Assembly (NCBI GenBank): GCA_004552155.1
Contig: SFPF01000004.1
Span: forward strand, 1-28,063
Origin: Bacteroidales bacterium
GTDB lineage: Bacteria; Bacteroidota; Bacteroidia; Bacteroidales; Bacteroidaceae
DNA length: 28,063 bases
Direction: 5' to 3'
The notes under the pieces were generated by a model, which saw only the letters and a program-made list of their open reading frames with translations, was not told the origin of the DNA and made no database searches. Numbering within the stretch: the stretch's first letter is position 1; every line of letters begins with the position of its first letter. Below are positions 1 through 7,409 of the stretch, piece after piece. Made by a program: the position numbers and the translations under genes.

Positions 1-329
1 AAATGCAAATCCCATATTCACCATTCTGAACCTCTATTCATTTTAAAATACTCATGTATGTCTGCAATACTTCTTGTGAGAGTTTTCGAGCTTATACTAT
101 TACATTACTTTGCGAAAGTACACATTTTTATTGAGAAGATGGCATAAAATCATTATTTCACACACAATTGAAGCAATTTTTATCTAAAAACACACCTGAA
201 CTTTCAAGATAGAAGTACATTATTCCCCTAATAATCCACAAAACCCCAATTATCTGCGCAAAGACTTGCCCATATTGCACAAAATGCGTAATTTTGCGCA
301 AAATTTCAAGGTAATAAGATTTAGGAAAC
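1..329. other. Left-edge non-coding region
   Basis: I see no supportable gene here. The DNA is AT-rich. The fabI promoter sits at its right end. Near 105-120 there are two opposed near-matches to the Bacteroidota -7 box: a TT-AC-TTTG on the plus strand and TACTTTCG on the minus strand. The minus-strand one could serve a gene beyond the left edge. A short open stretch on the minus strand from about base 24 to the edge is only eight codons long and cannot be judged. Confidence 0.4.
266..296 (+). promoter_or_regulatory. Bacteroidota-type promoter of fabI
   Basis: TAATTTTG at 289-296 matches the -7 consensus TAnnTTTG of the Bacteroidota primary sigma factor. A TTG at 266-268 lies 20 bp upstream, which fits the -33 box. 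The start codon at 330 follows a leader of roughly 25-30 nt without a Shine-Dalgarno sequence. Confidence 0.65.
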
Positions 330-1187
330 ATGACACACAATCTTTTGAAAGGCAAGCGCGGCATTATCTTCGGCGCGCTCAACGAAGAATCCATTGCATG
401 GAAAGTGGCTGTCAAGGCCGTTGAAGAAGGCGCAACGATTACGCTCAGCAATACGCCCATGGCGCTCCGTATGGGAACGCTCGACAAACTCGCAGAACAG
501 CTCAACGCAACGATTATCCCCGCCGACGCCACCAGCGTGGAGGACCTCGAAAAGGTATTCAAAGAGTCTGTCGAAGTGCTCGGCGGCCCCGTGGACTTCG
601 TGCTCCACTCTATCGGCATGAGCCCCAACGTGCGTAAGCACCGCACCTACGACGACCTCGACTATAACATGCTCAATAAGACGCTCGACATCTCCGCCAT
701 CTCCTTCCACAAGATGCTGCAGGTGGCTAAGAAGCAGGACGCTATTGCTGAATACGGCTCGGTAGTTGCCCTGACTTACGTGGCTTCGCAGCGCACGTTC
801 TTCGGCTACAACGACATGGCCGACGCAAAGAGCATGCTCGAAAGCATCGCCCGCTCCTTCGGCTACATCTACGGCCGCGAGAAGAACGTACGCATCAACA
901 CGATCTCGCAGTCGCCCACGCCCACCACGGCCGGTAAGGGCATCAAGGACATGGACAACCTCATGGACTTCGCCAACAAGATGTCGCCCCTCGGCAACGC
1001 CTCGGCAGAGGAATGCGCCGACTACTGCGTGATGATGTTCTCCGACTTCACGCGCAAGGTGACGATGCAAAACCTCTTCCACGACGGCGGCTTCTCGTCG
1101 ATGGGCATGAGCCTCCGCGCCATGAACCAGTACGCCAAAGACCTCGCGCCGTACGAAGACGAAAACGGCAAGGTGATTTACGGATAA
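330..1187 (+). CDS. fabI: Enoyl-[acyl-carrier-protein] reductase (NADH), FabI
   Basis: This is the last enzyme of the type II fatty acid elongation cycle: it reduces trans-2-enoyl-ACP to acyl-ACP with NADH in the cytosol. The 285-residue protein has the Rossmann start GALNEESIA (residues 15-23), equivalent to the divergent glycine motif of FabI. The catalytic pair Tyr150 and Tyr160-x6-Lys167 corresponds to Y146, Y156 and K163 in E. coli FabI. The C-terminus has the family motif F-H-D-G-G-F-S-S-M-G. The length is normal. The start is the ATG just after a good promoter. The gene is monocistronic: a strong hairpin follows and the next gene has its own promoter. The Y-x6-K spacing and two-tyrosine arrangement separate it from ordinary short-chain dehydrogenases such as FabG. 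Confidence 0.95.
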   Translation: MTHNLLKGKRGIIFGALNEESIAWKVAVKAVEEGATITLSNTPMALRMGTLDKLAEQLNATIIPADATSVEDLEKVFKESVEVLGGPVDFVLHSIGMSPNVRKHRTYDDLDYNMLNKTLDISAISFHKMLQVAKKQDAIAEYGSVVALTYVASQRTFFGYNDMADAKSMLESIARSFGYIYGREKNVRINTISQSPTPTTAGKGIKDMDNLMDFANKMSPLGNASAEECADYCVMMFSDFTRKVTMQNLFHDGGFSSMGMSLRAMNQYAKDLAPYEDENGKVIYG

Positions 1188-1226
1188 ATATTTACGCGAA
1201 AGCAGGGGCGTAATGCAATACACCCG

Positions 1227-1272
1227 AAATATCTGCATCATTTCAAGCAAAAATGATGCAGATATTTTATTT
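1227..1272 (+). terminator. Intrinsic terminator of fabI
   Basis: A perfect 15-bp stem (1227-1241 with 1253-1267) closes an 11-nt loop and runs into a T-rich tail. It starts 40 bases after the fabI stop codon. Confidence 0.75.
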
Positions 1273-1298
1273 ATGCGGCAGATAAGCGGGGAAAGACG

Positions 1299-1306
1299 TA
1301 ATTTTG
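1299..1306 (+). promoter_or_regulatory. Bacteroidota -7 box upstream of the flavoprotein gene
   Basis: TAATTTTG at 1299-1306 is followed by CGCAA, exactly as at the fabI promoter. No clear TTTG is visible at -33. The predicted leader to the ATG at 1377 is about 65 nt. Confidence 0.55.
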
Positions 1307-1376
1307 CGCAATAAAGAAATATGTCTCGTATACTAATAAATGAACGATTTTTAGTAAACAACATATATCCACTCTC

Positions 1377-2600
1377 ATGACCATTTCCATTATCGGCGCA
1401 GGCGCGGCGGGCTGCTTCGCGGCCATAGAGGCGGCGCGGCGAATGCCTCAGGCAGACATCTGCGTGTACGAAAGCCTCAACCGCCCACTGGCAAAGGTGG
1501 CGATAACGGGCGGCGGCCGCTGCAACCTCACCAACTCTTTCCAGGAGGTGCGCAGCCTCGAAACGGTGTACCCGCGCGGCGCGAGGCTGATGAAACGCCT
1601 GTTCCACACGTTCGACCACCGCGACACGATGCGCTGGTTTGAGGCGGAGGGCGTGCCGCTCACGGTGCAGGACGACCAGTGCGTGTTTCCCCGTTCGCAA
1701 GACGCGCAGGACATCGTCGGCACGCTGCTGCGGCTGATGAAGCGGCACGGCATCGCCATTAAAACAAGTTCCCGCGCGGAAAGCATCGAGCCGCGGGAGG
1801 GCGGCGGTTACAAGATAAGTTTCGCGGGCGGAGGCTGTGTCTCTTCCGACGCGGTTATCGTCACGACGGGCGGCAGCCCGAGAGCGGACGGCGCGGCGTT
1901 TCTCAATCCTTTGCAGCTGAAAACGGTGCCGCCCGTGCCGTCGCTGTTCAGTTTCTCGCTCGAAGCGCACCCGCTCAAAAACCTGATGGGCATTGTCGTT
2001 GCCAACGTCACGGCACGCCTCGCCGGCACTAAATTCAAGACCGACGGGCCTCTGCTCATCACGCACTGGGGCGTAAGCGGACCTGCCATTCTCAAACTCT
2101 CCTCCCACGCGGCGCGGCACTTGGCTGAATGCAACTACCGCGCCACGCTGGCTCTGAACTGGCTGGGCGACATGAACGAGGCGGAAGCCTTGGACTTGTT
2201 GAAAGGAATCAAGGAAGAAAACCCGCAGAAGCAACTCACCTCGGCCTTTCCCCGCCAATTAGGCAAACGCCTGTGGCTCTACCTGCTGGAAAGCCTGCGC
2301 CTGCCGGCGGAACAGAAGTGGGCAAGCGTGGGTACAAAGGACTTTCGGCGGCTGGCGGCGGGCTGCACCAACCATCTGCTGCCCATCGCGGGGCGCAACC
2401 GCCACAAAGAGGAATTTGTGACCTGCGGCGGCGTGGCACTCTCCGAAATCAATCCCTCAACGCTCGAATGCCGCCGCCATCCCCGCCTGTTCTTCGCGGG
2501 CGAAGTGCTCGACGTGGACGCCGTGACAGGCGGTTTCAACCTGCAAGCTGCCTGGACCATGGGCTACGTGGCGGCCAGCAATCTTTTAGTAGACGAGTAG
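1377..2600 (+). CDS. NAD(P)/FAD-dependent oxidoreductase, HI0933/YhiN (BaiN-like) family
   Basis: This 407-residue flavoprotein has the dinucleotide-binding motif G7-x-G9-x-x-G12 at the N-terminus and the family hallmark K-V-x-I-T-G-G-G-R-C-N-L-T-N around residues 40-55. The C-terminal FAD-contact segment reads T-G-G-F-N-L-Q-A-A-W. The family is widespread; most members have no assigned substrate, and a gut relative (BaiN) acts on bile-acid intermediates, so no specific reaction can be claimed here. Length is typical. It stands alone behind its own promoter. The last codons (Val-Asp-Glu-stop) lie inside a tandem octamer repeat that starts at 2589, so the present C-terminus may have been shaped by that repeat. 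Confidence 0.9.
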   Translation: MTISIIGAGAAGCFAAIEAARRMPQADICVYESLNRPLAKVAITGGGRCNLTNSFQEVRSLETVYPRGARLMKRLFHTFDHRDTMRWFEAEGVPLTVQDDQCVFPRSQDAQDIVGTLLRLMKRHGIAIKTSSRAESIEPREGGGYKISFAGGGCVSSDAVIVTTGGSPRADGAAFLNPLQLKTVPPVPSLFSFSLEAHPLKNLMGIVVANVTARLAGTKFKTDGPLLITHWGVSGPAILKLSSHAARHLAECNYRATLALNWLGDMNEAEALDLLKGIKEENPQKQLTSAFPRQLGKRLWLYLLESLRLPAEQKWASVGTKDFRRLAAGCTNHLLPIAGRNRHKEEFVTCGGVALSEINPSTLECRRHPRLFFAGEVLDVDAVTGGFNLQAAWTMGYVAASNLLVDE

Positions 2601-2652
2601 ACGAGTAGACAAGTAAACAAGTAAACAAGTAGACGAGTAGACGAGTAGACAA
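2589..2652 (+). repeat. Tandem octamer array, 8 units of GTRRACRA type
   Basis: Eight consecutive 8-bp units alternate between GTAGACGA, GTAGACAA and GTAAACAA, in the order 1,1,2,3,3,1,1,2. The variation is restricted to A/G positions. The array begins inside the end of the preceding gene and supplies its TAG stop (2598-2600). One more unit (2713-2720) lies beyond the GC-rich element at 2656-2708. The same octamer family recurs at 11453-11564. Confidence 0.85.
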
Positions 2653-2655
2653 GTT

Positions 2656-2708
2656 GGGGCGGGCTGTAAGCCCAATTGTTGCGCCTAGCCCAGGGCAACA
2701 CCCTGGGG
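2656..2708 (+). repeat. GC-rich palindromic intergenic element, copy 1
   Basis: Two small palindromes, GGGCTGTAAGCCC and CCCAGGGCAACACCCTGGGG, are joined by a short AT-richer linker. The same compound element occurs at 15023-15073 and, inverted, at 15233-15284. This copy interrupts an octamer array: octamer units lie on both sides. It resembles dispersed REP/BIME-type elements; no transposase gene is in the window. Confidence 0.75.
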
Positions 2709-2723
2709 ACAAGTAGACAAACA

Positions 2724-2757
2724 AACGCCGGCGCACCCAATCGGGTACGCCGGCGTT
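2724..2757. terminator. Hairpin between convergent genes, probable bidirectional terminator
   Basis: A 15-bp stem with one mismatch (2724-2738 with 2743-2757) and a 4-base loop lies between the converging flavoprotein and tdh genes. T-rich DNA follows on the plus side. Confidence 0.6.
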
Positions 2758-2789
2758 GCCGTATCGTTATTATTATATTGCCAAAAATC

Positions 2790-3742
2790 TTATTCCCATT
2801 CGAGGATTACCTTGCCGCACTGTCCGCTTTCCAGAGGAGCATCTGCTCCATCTTGTACCAGGTTTCCCACATCTCGCGGCCGTAAATGCCCTTGATGGTG
2901 AGGGCCTTGAAGATGATTTCGCTCCAATCCACGGTCGTGGTGGGCGGCAATATGCCAAGCTGCGCAATCTTAGAGCCGTTGTACATGTGGGCCACCATAT
3001 CGCGGAAAGCAACGGGCGCGCCCGACATTTCAAGACCCACGTCGAAGCCGCGGATACCGAGCTGCTCCATGGCGCCGGCAACGGTCTCGCCCTTCGTGGC
3101 GTTCACCGTGAGCGTTGCGCCCATCTTCTTGGCTATTTCGAGGCGATACTCGCTGAGGTCGGTCACGACGATGTTCTTCGCGCCGGCAAACTTGGCGATG
3201 CCCGTGGCCATCGTGCCGATCAGGCCTGCGCCCGTGATGAGCACATCCTCGCCGAGGAGGGGGAACGAGAGGGCGGTGTGCGTGGCGTTGCCGAAGGGAT
3301 CCATAATGGCAGCCATGTCGTCGCTGATGCGCGGGTCGAGCTTCACGACGTTGCTCTCGGGAATGCAGAGGTATTCGGCAAACGCGCCGTCGCGGTTAAC
3401 GCCCACGCCGATGCTGTTCTCGCAAATGTGCTGCAAGCCGCGGCGGCAGTTGCGGCAGTGGCCGCAGGCGATGTGTCCCTCGCCCGTCACGCGGTCGCCC
3501 ACCTTGATGTTGCGCACGCCTGCGCCGATTTTCTCCACCACGCCCACATATTCGTGGCCGATGGTCATGGGCGTTTTGATGGTCTTCTGGCTCCATTCGT
3601 CCCACTTATAAATATGGAGGTCGGTGCCGCAAATAGCCGTTTTTTTGATTTTGATGAGGACATCGTTCACGCCCACTTCGGGCACGGGCACATCTTGCAT
3701 CCAGATGCCCTTCATCGGTTCTTTCTTTACTAATGCTTTCAT
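2790..3742 (-). pseudogene. tdh: L-threonine 3-dehydrogenase with internal frameshifting deletion
   Basis: Zinc- and NAD-dependent alcohol dehydrogenase that oxidises L-threonine to 2-amino-3-oxobutyrate. From the ATG at 3742 the frame shows the catalytic Cys38 (ICGTD) and His63-Glu64, the structural zinc cysteines C93, C96, C99 and C107, and the Rossmann segment GAGLIGTMATG. All are at the same positions as in E. coli Tdh (341 aa). After W-Y-K-M-E-Q-M-L-L the frame runs into a stop at 2807, giving 311 residues. In a neighbouring frame the DNA then encodes the normal family ending E-S-G-Q-C-G-K-V-I-L-E-W-E and a stop at 2790-2792. About 26 family residues (near plus-strand 2831-2837) are missing and the phase is broken. 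An upstream TTG at 3778 is open but unlikely to be used. The usual partner kbl is not adjacent. Confidence 0.88.
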
Positions 3743-3775
3743 TGTATTATTGGGTTTGTTGGTCAGAATATGATG

Positions 3776-3807
3776 CAAAAGTAATCATTTCTCGTTTTGC
3801 AAGCAAA
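3776..3807 (-). promoter_or_regulatory. Bacteroidota-type promoter of tdh
   Basis: Read on the minus strand, TACTTTTG (3783-3776) matches TAnnTTTG and a TTTG (3807-3804) lies 20 bp upstream. It faces the ATG at 3742. Confidence 0.65.
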
Positions 3808-3878
3808 AAAACGCCTTTTTATGCGCAGCAAATCGCGCAAAATCTACCTTCAACGCCGCCTTTTCCCTGCTTTTTTAG

Positions 3879-3886
3879 TAATATTG
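3879..3886 (+). promoter_or_regulatory. Weak -7 box upstream of the TPR gene
   Basis: TAATATTG at 3879-3886 differs from TAnnTTTG at one position. It would give a leader of about 25-30 nt to the ATG at 3919. The leader ends in a run that also occurs upstream of the transketolase gene. Confidence 0.35.
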
Positions 3887-3918
3887 CAAACGCAAAACCA
3901 ATACACAATATTATATAT

Positions 3919-4908
3919 ATGTCTTTCTTGAAAAAACTTTTCGGCACGCCCGAAAACCTTTCGCCCGAAGAGGAGGCCCAAGCCGCCGCACGCCGCAACT
4001 TTGAAACGCTGCGCGACGACGGCGTGCGTGCCATGCAGATGGGCGAAGTGCCTTTTGCCCTCAAATGTTTTGAAGAGGCGTTGAACATCACGCCCGGCGA
4101 CCGCCGCACGCAGGCTTTCAAGGCTGAGGCGCACCTGCGCATGGGGCAGTATGCCGAAGCCCTGCCCTTGCTCAAAGCGCTTGCCGACGACGAGCCGTGC
4201 AACCACGACCTGCAACTCATGCTGCTGCAAACGCTGGGCGAACTTCAAGAGTTCGGCGAGTTGAAAGAGCGCGCCGCCGCCCTGCTTGCCGCCCGCGCCG
4301 ACGACCCGCGCGTGCTCTATTTCGCCGCAGAGGCGGAGCACGGCCTTGGAGAGGACATTTGGGCGGTGGCCCACCTCACGCAAGCCCTCAATCTGCGCCC
4401 CGACTACGCCGCAGCCCGCCTGCTGCGCGCCGACGTGCTGCAAAGCATGGGGCAGACGACGGAGGCGCTCGACGATATGCGTGCCTTGTTGGCCGACGAC
4501 GCTGAAAACGAAACCTACCTCCTGCGCACCGCCCGCCTGCTAACTGCCAAGGGGCAAGAGGACGAGTTGCAAGAAGCCGCCCGCCTGCTCCAGCAACTGC
4601 GCTCGCTCAATCCTTTCGACCGCGACGCCGTGCTGCTCTTGGGCAGTATCTACGAAGCCACCGCGCAGCGCGACAAGGCTCTTGCGCTCTACGACGAGGC
4701 CATCGACCTCATGCCCGACTTTGCCGAGGCTTACCGCAGTCGCGGCGGCGTGCGCCACGCCCTGCACGACGAAGCCGGCGCGGCCGACGACCTCAAAAAG
4801 TCGCTGGAACTCGCGCCCGAAGCAGCCGCCGTGCCCGACGGCGAATACACCAACGTGGAAAACCGCATGAACGACCGCTACAAGGCCATGAACCCTTACG
4901 GGTTTTAG
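3919..4908 (+). CDS. Tetratricopeptide-repeat protein
   Basis: A 329-residue soluble protein made almost entirely of TPR-type helix pairs. Recognisable units include G-E-V-P-F-A-L-K-C-F-E-E-A-L, G-Q-Y-A-E-A-L-P-L-L-K-A-L, G-E-D-I-W-A-V-A-H-L-T-Q-A-L-N and R-D-K-A-L-A-L-Y-D-E-A-I-D-L. There is no signal peptide or transmembrane segment, so it is likely a cytosolic protein-protein interaction scaffold. I chose the ATG at 3919 because the in-frame upstream part (from 3733) covers the intergenic promoter region and the start of the divergent tdh gene. It ends in N-P-Y-G-F. The partner is unknown. It is divergent from tdh and separated from the next gene by 210 bases. Confidence 0.85.
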   Translation: MSFLKKLFGTPENLSPEEEAQAAARRNFETLRDDGVRAMQMGEVPFALKCFEEALNITPGDRRTQAFKAEAHLRMGQYAEALPLLKALADDEPCNHDLQLMLLQTLGELQEFGELKERAAALLAARADDPRVLYFAAEAEHGLGEDIWAVAHLTQALNLRPDYAAARLLRADVLQSMGQTTEALDDMRALLADDAENETYLLRTARLLTAKGQEDELQEAARLLQQLRSLNPFDRDAVLLLGSIYEATAQRDKALALYDEAIDLMPDFAEAYRSRGGVRHALHDEAGAADDLKKSLELAPEAAAVPDGEYTNVENRMNDRYKAMNPYGF

Positions 4909-4998
4909 AACGTCCTTAAATACCTTTATCATAATATTTCCCAAATCCGCCAAAGGAGTATTTATATTAAGGAAGGAGAAAAATAATTTAGGCTTTAC

Positions 4999-5030
4999 TT
5001 GCAAAATATCAGGGAAGGTAATTACCTTTG
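4999..5030 (+). promoter_or_regulatory. Bacteroidota-type promoter of the SusD-like gene
   Basis: TACCTTTG at 5023-5030 fits TAnnTTTG and a TTG at 4999-5001 lies 21 bp upstream. Just downstream, 5041-5055 holds a perfect palindrome GCGCAAA-T-TTTGCGC followed by a T-run, in the predicted leader; it could be an operator or a small attenuator. Confidence 0.6.
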
Positions 5031-5118
5031 CAGAAATCATGCGCAAATTTTGCGCTTTTTGTAAAAAGAAATACTATTCACCTTTATACTAATCTTTTAT
5101 CTATCACAAGCAACAATT

Positions 5119-6957
5119 ATGCAATTTCAAACCATGATTAAACACTCGCTGCAATTTTTATTTATTCTCCTTTTTGCTTTTTGCATCGCTGCTTGCAGCA
5201 CAGACAAGGTAGAATTAGAAGATACTATTGAAAACGGAGGCCAAACGCAACCTGGGGAAACCAATGAAGAGGAGCAGCAGGAATACCCCGCCGAACAGGT
5301 TCAATACTGTTCCTTAGACACCATTAAATATCGCATTCAGCCCACTCAGGAGAACTTTGAGGCTGCATACAAAGAAGTATACCCCTACCTCGGAGCAGGT
5401 AAAACGGCGCAGTACTGCCTGCGCGGCGGCAAAAACGGCGATGTGCCCGGCGCACATGCATATGAGCGCCAATACGGTCTCGGCCCCGACTGCTACGCCA
5501 ATTACATGACCATTACGCACCGCGACTTCGTGTACGGCACGTGGACTTCTACTTACAGCAACTCGAACGACTTTAACGGTGACCCGCGCGGCAGCTACTC
5601 CATGGTTAAAAATGACTTGATTCCCGTGCTCAACCACCCGCGCATCGACAGCATTCCCGAAGTCAAGGCCATTAACTTGCTTTACTATTGCATCTCAGCA
5701 CAGGAAATGGCCGACCTCTCCGGTCCGTTCACTTACTTTGAAAATAAGAAGAACATTGAAAATCCTTCTGTATACAATACCGTTGAAGTAATTTACAAGG
5801 GCATCGTGCAGAATCTCGACACCATCGTGGCCTGCCTGCGCTACCACGAAACCCGCCCAAACTGGTATAAAGCGAGAATCGGGGATATTCTGATGTCGTT
5901 CAACGAAACGAACCGCGACCTGCTTAGCGGCTATACGGGCATGACCACTTACATCAAGCTGGCCAACTCCTTGAAGCTCCGCATGGCAATGCACATCGTC
6001 AAGAGAGACCCTGCCCTTGCACAGAAATGGGCAGAAGAAGCCGTGCGCGACGGTGTCGTAGAGTCCATTGACGAACAGTCCGGCTTGTTCCCCGTACTCA
6101 CCGGCTTCTCGCACCCGATGGTTACCATTATCGACTTTTGGGGCGACTCCCGCATCTCGGCTTCGTTCGAAAGCCTACTTATGAGCCTTGACCACCCTTA
6201 TACGAAGTACTTGATCAAGAAGAACTCCAACGAGATTACCAATGTCAGGACTGGCGAAGTGCTGCCCGCCAATACCAAGATTGTCGGCATTCGCAGCGGC
6301 ACGCTGGTCGGCGATGGCCAAAGCTACGGTCAGAACCAGCGCATCGCCTACTCGGGACTTGACCGCAACTGTTTGCAGGATGCTCCACTTTACCTTGTTA
6401 AGTTTGCCGAGGTGGACTTCCTGCGTGCCGAAGGCGCATTGCGCGGCTGGAACATGGGCGGTTCTGCCCAGTTCTTCTACGAGCGCGGTATTCGCAACGC
6501 TTACCTCGACGAACCTTGGTACGTAGATGAATACAACGACCTCGTCGATGCCTATATGCAGCGCGAGCAGCCTGTCGCCTACGTGCAATCTGACCCCATG
6601 GGCGACGGCGAAGACTGGCCGAGCGTTACCAAAATCGGCGTGAAATGGAACGAAGCCGACTCGAAGGAAACGAAGCTCGAAAAGATCATCACGCAGAAGT
6701 ACATCGCCCTCTTCCCCCTCTCCACGGAGGCTTGGACGGAACTGCGCCGCACGGGCTATCCCAAGTGCTTCCCCGTGCTCAACACGAACGACGGCGACGG
6801 CTCTATCCCTCAGGGCGAACTAATCCGCCGCATTCCTTGGCAGAGCACCGACCCCTTTGAGTTGCGGGACATCAACAACACGGGGATTCCCGCCCTCGGC
6901 GGTCCCGACAAGCAGGCCACGCGCCTCTGGTGGGACGTAGATGCACCGAATTTCTAA
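5119..6957 (+). CDS. SusD/RagB-like outer-membrane lipoprotein (SusD-like_2 type), no SusC partner
   Basis: SusD-type lipoproteins sit on the outer-membrane surface and act as the lid of a TonB-dependent SusC porin, capturing glycans, peptides or other nutrients. The 612-residue protein starts with a lipoprotein signal peptide. The lipobox is I-A-A-C with lipid Cys26, followed by an acidic stretch typical of Bacteroidota surface export. The body has the TPR-like helices and conserved C-terminal motif K-I-I-T-Q-K-Y-I-A-L-F-P-L-S-T-E-A-W-T-E-L-R-R-T-G-Y-P. The internal ATG at 5134 would leave a tighter signal peptide and is an equally good start. SusD genes normally follow susC directly. Here a promoter and a TPR gene lie upstream and a repeat-filled gap downstream, so it is an orphan. 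The substrate cannot be inferred. Confidence 0.88.
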   Translation: MQFQTMIKHSLQFLFILLFAFCIAACSTDKVELEDTIENGGQTQPGETNEEEQQEYPAEQVQYCSLDTIKYRIQPTQENFEAAYKEVYPYLGAGKTAQYCLRGGKNGDVPGAHAYERQYGLGPDCYANYMTITHRDFVYGTWTSTYSNSNDFNGDPRGSYSMVKNDLIPVLNHPRIDSIPEVKAINLLYYCISAQEMADLSGPFTYFENKKNIENPSVYNTVEVIYKGIVQNLDTIVACLRYHETRPNWYKARIGDILMSFNETNRDLLSGYTGMTTYIKLANSLKLRMAMHIVKRDPALAQKWAEEAVRDGVVESIDEQSGLFPVLTGFSHPMVTIIDFWGDSRISASFESLLMSLDHPYTKYLIKKNSNEITNVRTGEVLPANTKIVGIRSGTLVGDGQSYGQNQRIAYSGLDRNCLQDAPLYLVKFAEVDFLRAEGALRGWNMGGSAQFFYERGIRNAYLDEPWYVDEYNDLVDAYMQREQPVAYVQSDPMGDGEDWPSVTKIGVKWNEADSKETKLEKIITQKYIALFPLSTEAWTELRRTGYPKCFPVLNTNDGDGSIPQGELIRRIPWQSTDPFELRDINNTGIPALGGPDKQATRLWWDVDAPNF

Positions 6958-7062
6958 CACACATTATATAATAGAACAGTGTTAAAACGAGCAGGCAGCC
7001 CTAAAATGTCGTACAAGCGAGCACTATAGAGTTTACTCGTATTTCCGAGTGTAGCCGACATT

Positions 7063-7265
7063 GCCCTGAAAGGGCATTATAAAATAGCACAGGGGCTTGC
7101 CCCTGTGGAAAGGCGATTATTTTGATGCCCCTGTAAGGGACTTATAATTATTACTCTTAGAGAGTTATCATTTAATTATAAGCCCCTTACAGGGGCAATT
7201 TCACTTGTAACGCCCTACGTAGGGGCAAGCCCCTACGCTGATTTATAGGTCCCTTTCAGGGGCAC
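7063..7265. repeat. Cluster of CCCCT/AGGGG palindromes including a 25-bp inverted repeat
   Basis: The 452-base gap between the SusD-like and HD genes has no coding content. It holds at least four palindromes built on CCCCT and AGGGG. These are GCCCTGAAAGGGC (7063-7075), an inverted repeat at 7088-7107, arms at 7126-7150 and 7173-7197 that match at 24 of 25 positions, and overlapping palindromes at 7212-7236. The 22-base loop of the long hairpin itself contains ACTCT-TAG-AGAGT. A further half-site (CCCTTTCAGGGG) ends the cluster. They look like REP-type dispersed elements; the long hairpin could also end transcription of the SusD-like gene. Confidence 0.75.
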
Positions 7266-7370
7266 AAAAAAATATTAGCACTTTTGAACAGATTCATCGC
7301 TTATCCTGTATTTATCCTGCTTTCATGCTATTATCTGCCCCTTTCCACGCTGCGAACGCTTTGAAATGCC

Positions 7371-7378
7371 TAATTTTG
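7371..7378 (+). promoter_or_regulatory. Bacteroidota -7 box of the HD-domain gene
   Basis: TAATTTTG at 7371-7378 fits TAnnTTTG. No convincing -33 box. The leader to the ATG at 7410 would be about 25 nt. Confidence 0.5.
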
Positions 7379-7409
7379 CACCTATAATATTGGATAAAAG
7401 CGAATTTGC

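Noticed and set aside
321..2258. A 645-codon open frame on the minus strand opposite fabI and the flavoprotein gene
   Set aside because: It is the antisense image of GC-rich coding DNA. It spans an intergenic terminator and has no protein-like composition, while both plus-strand genes are well conserved families.
2756..3733. A 325-codon plus-strand frame opposite tdh
   Set aside because: The minus strand encodes a threonine dehydrogenase with all active-site residues; the plus frame is its complement.
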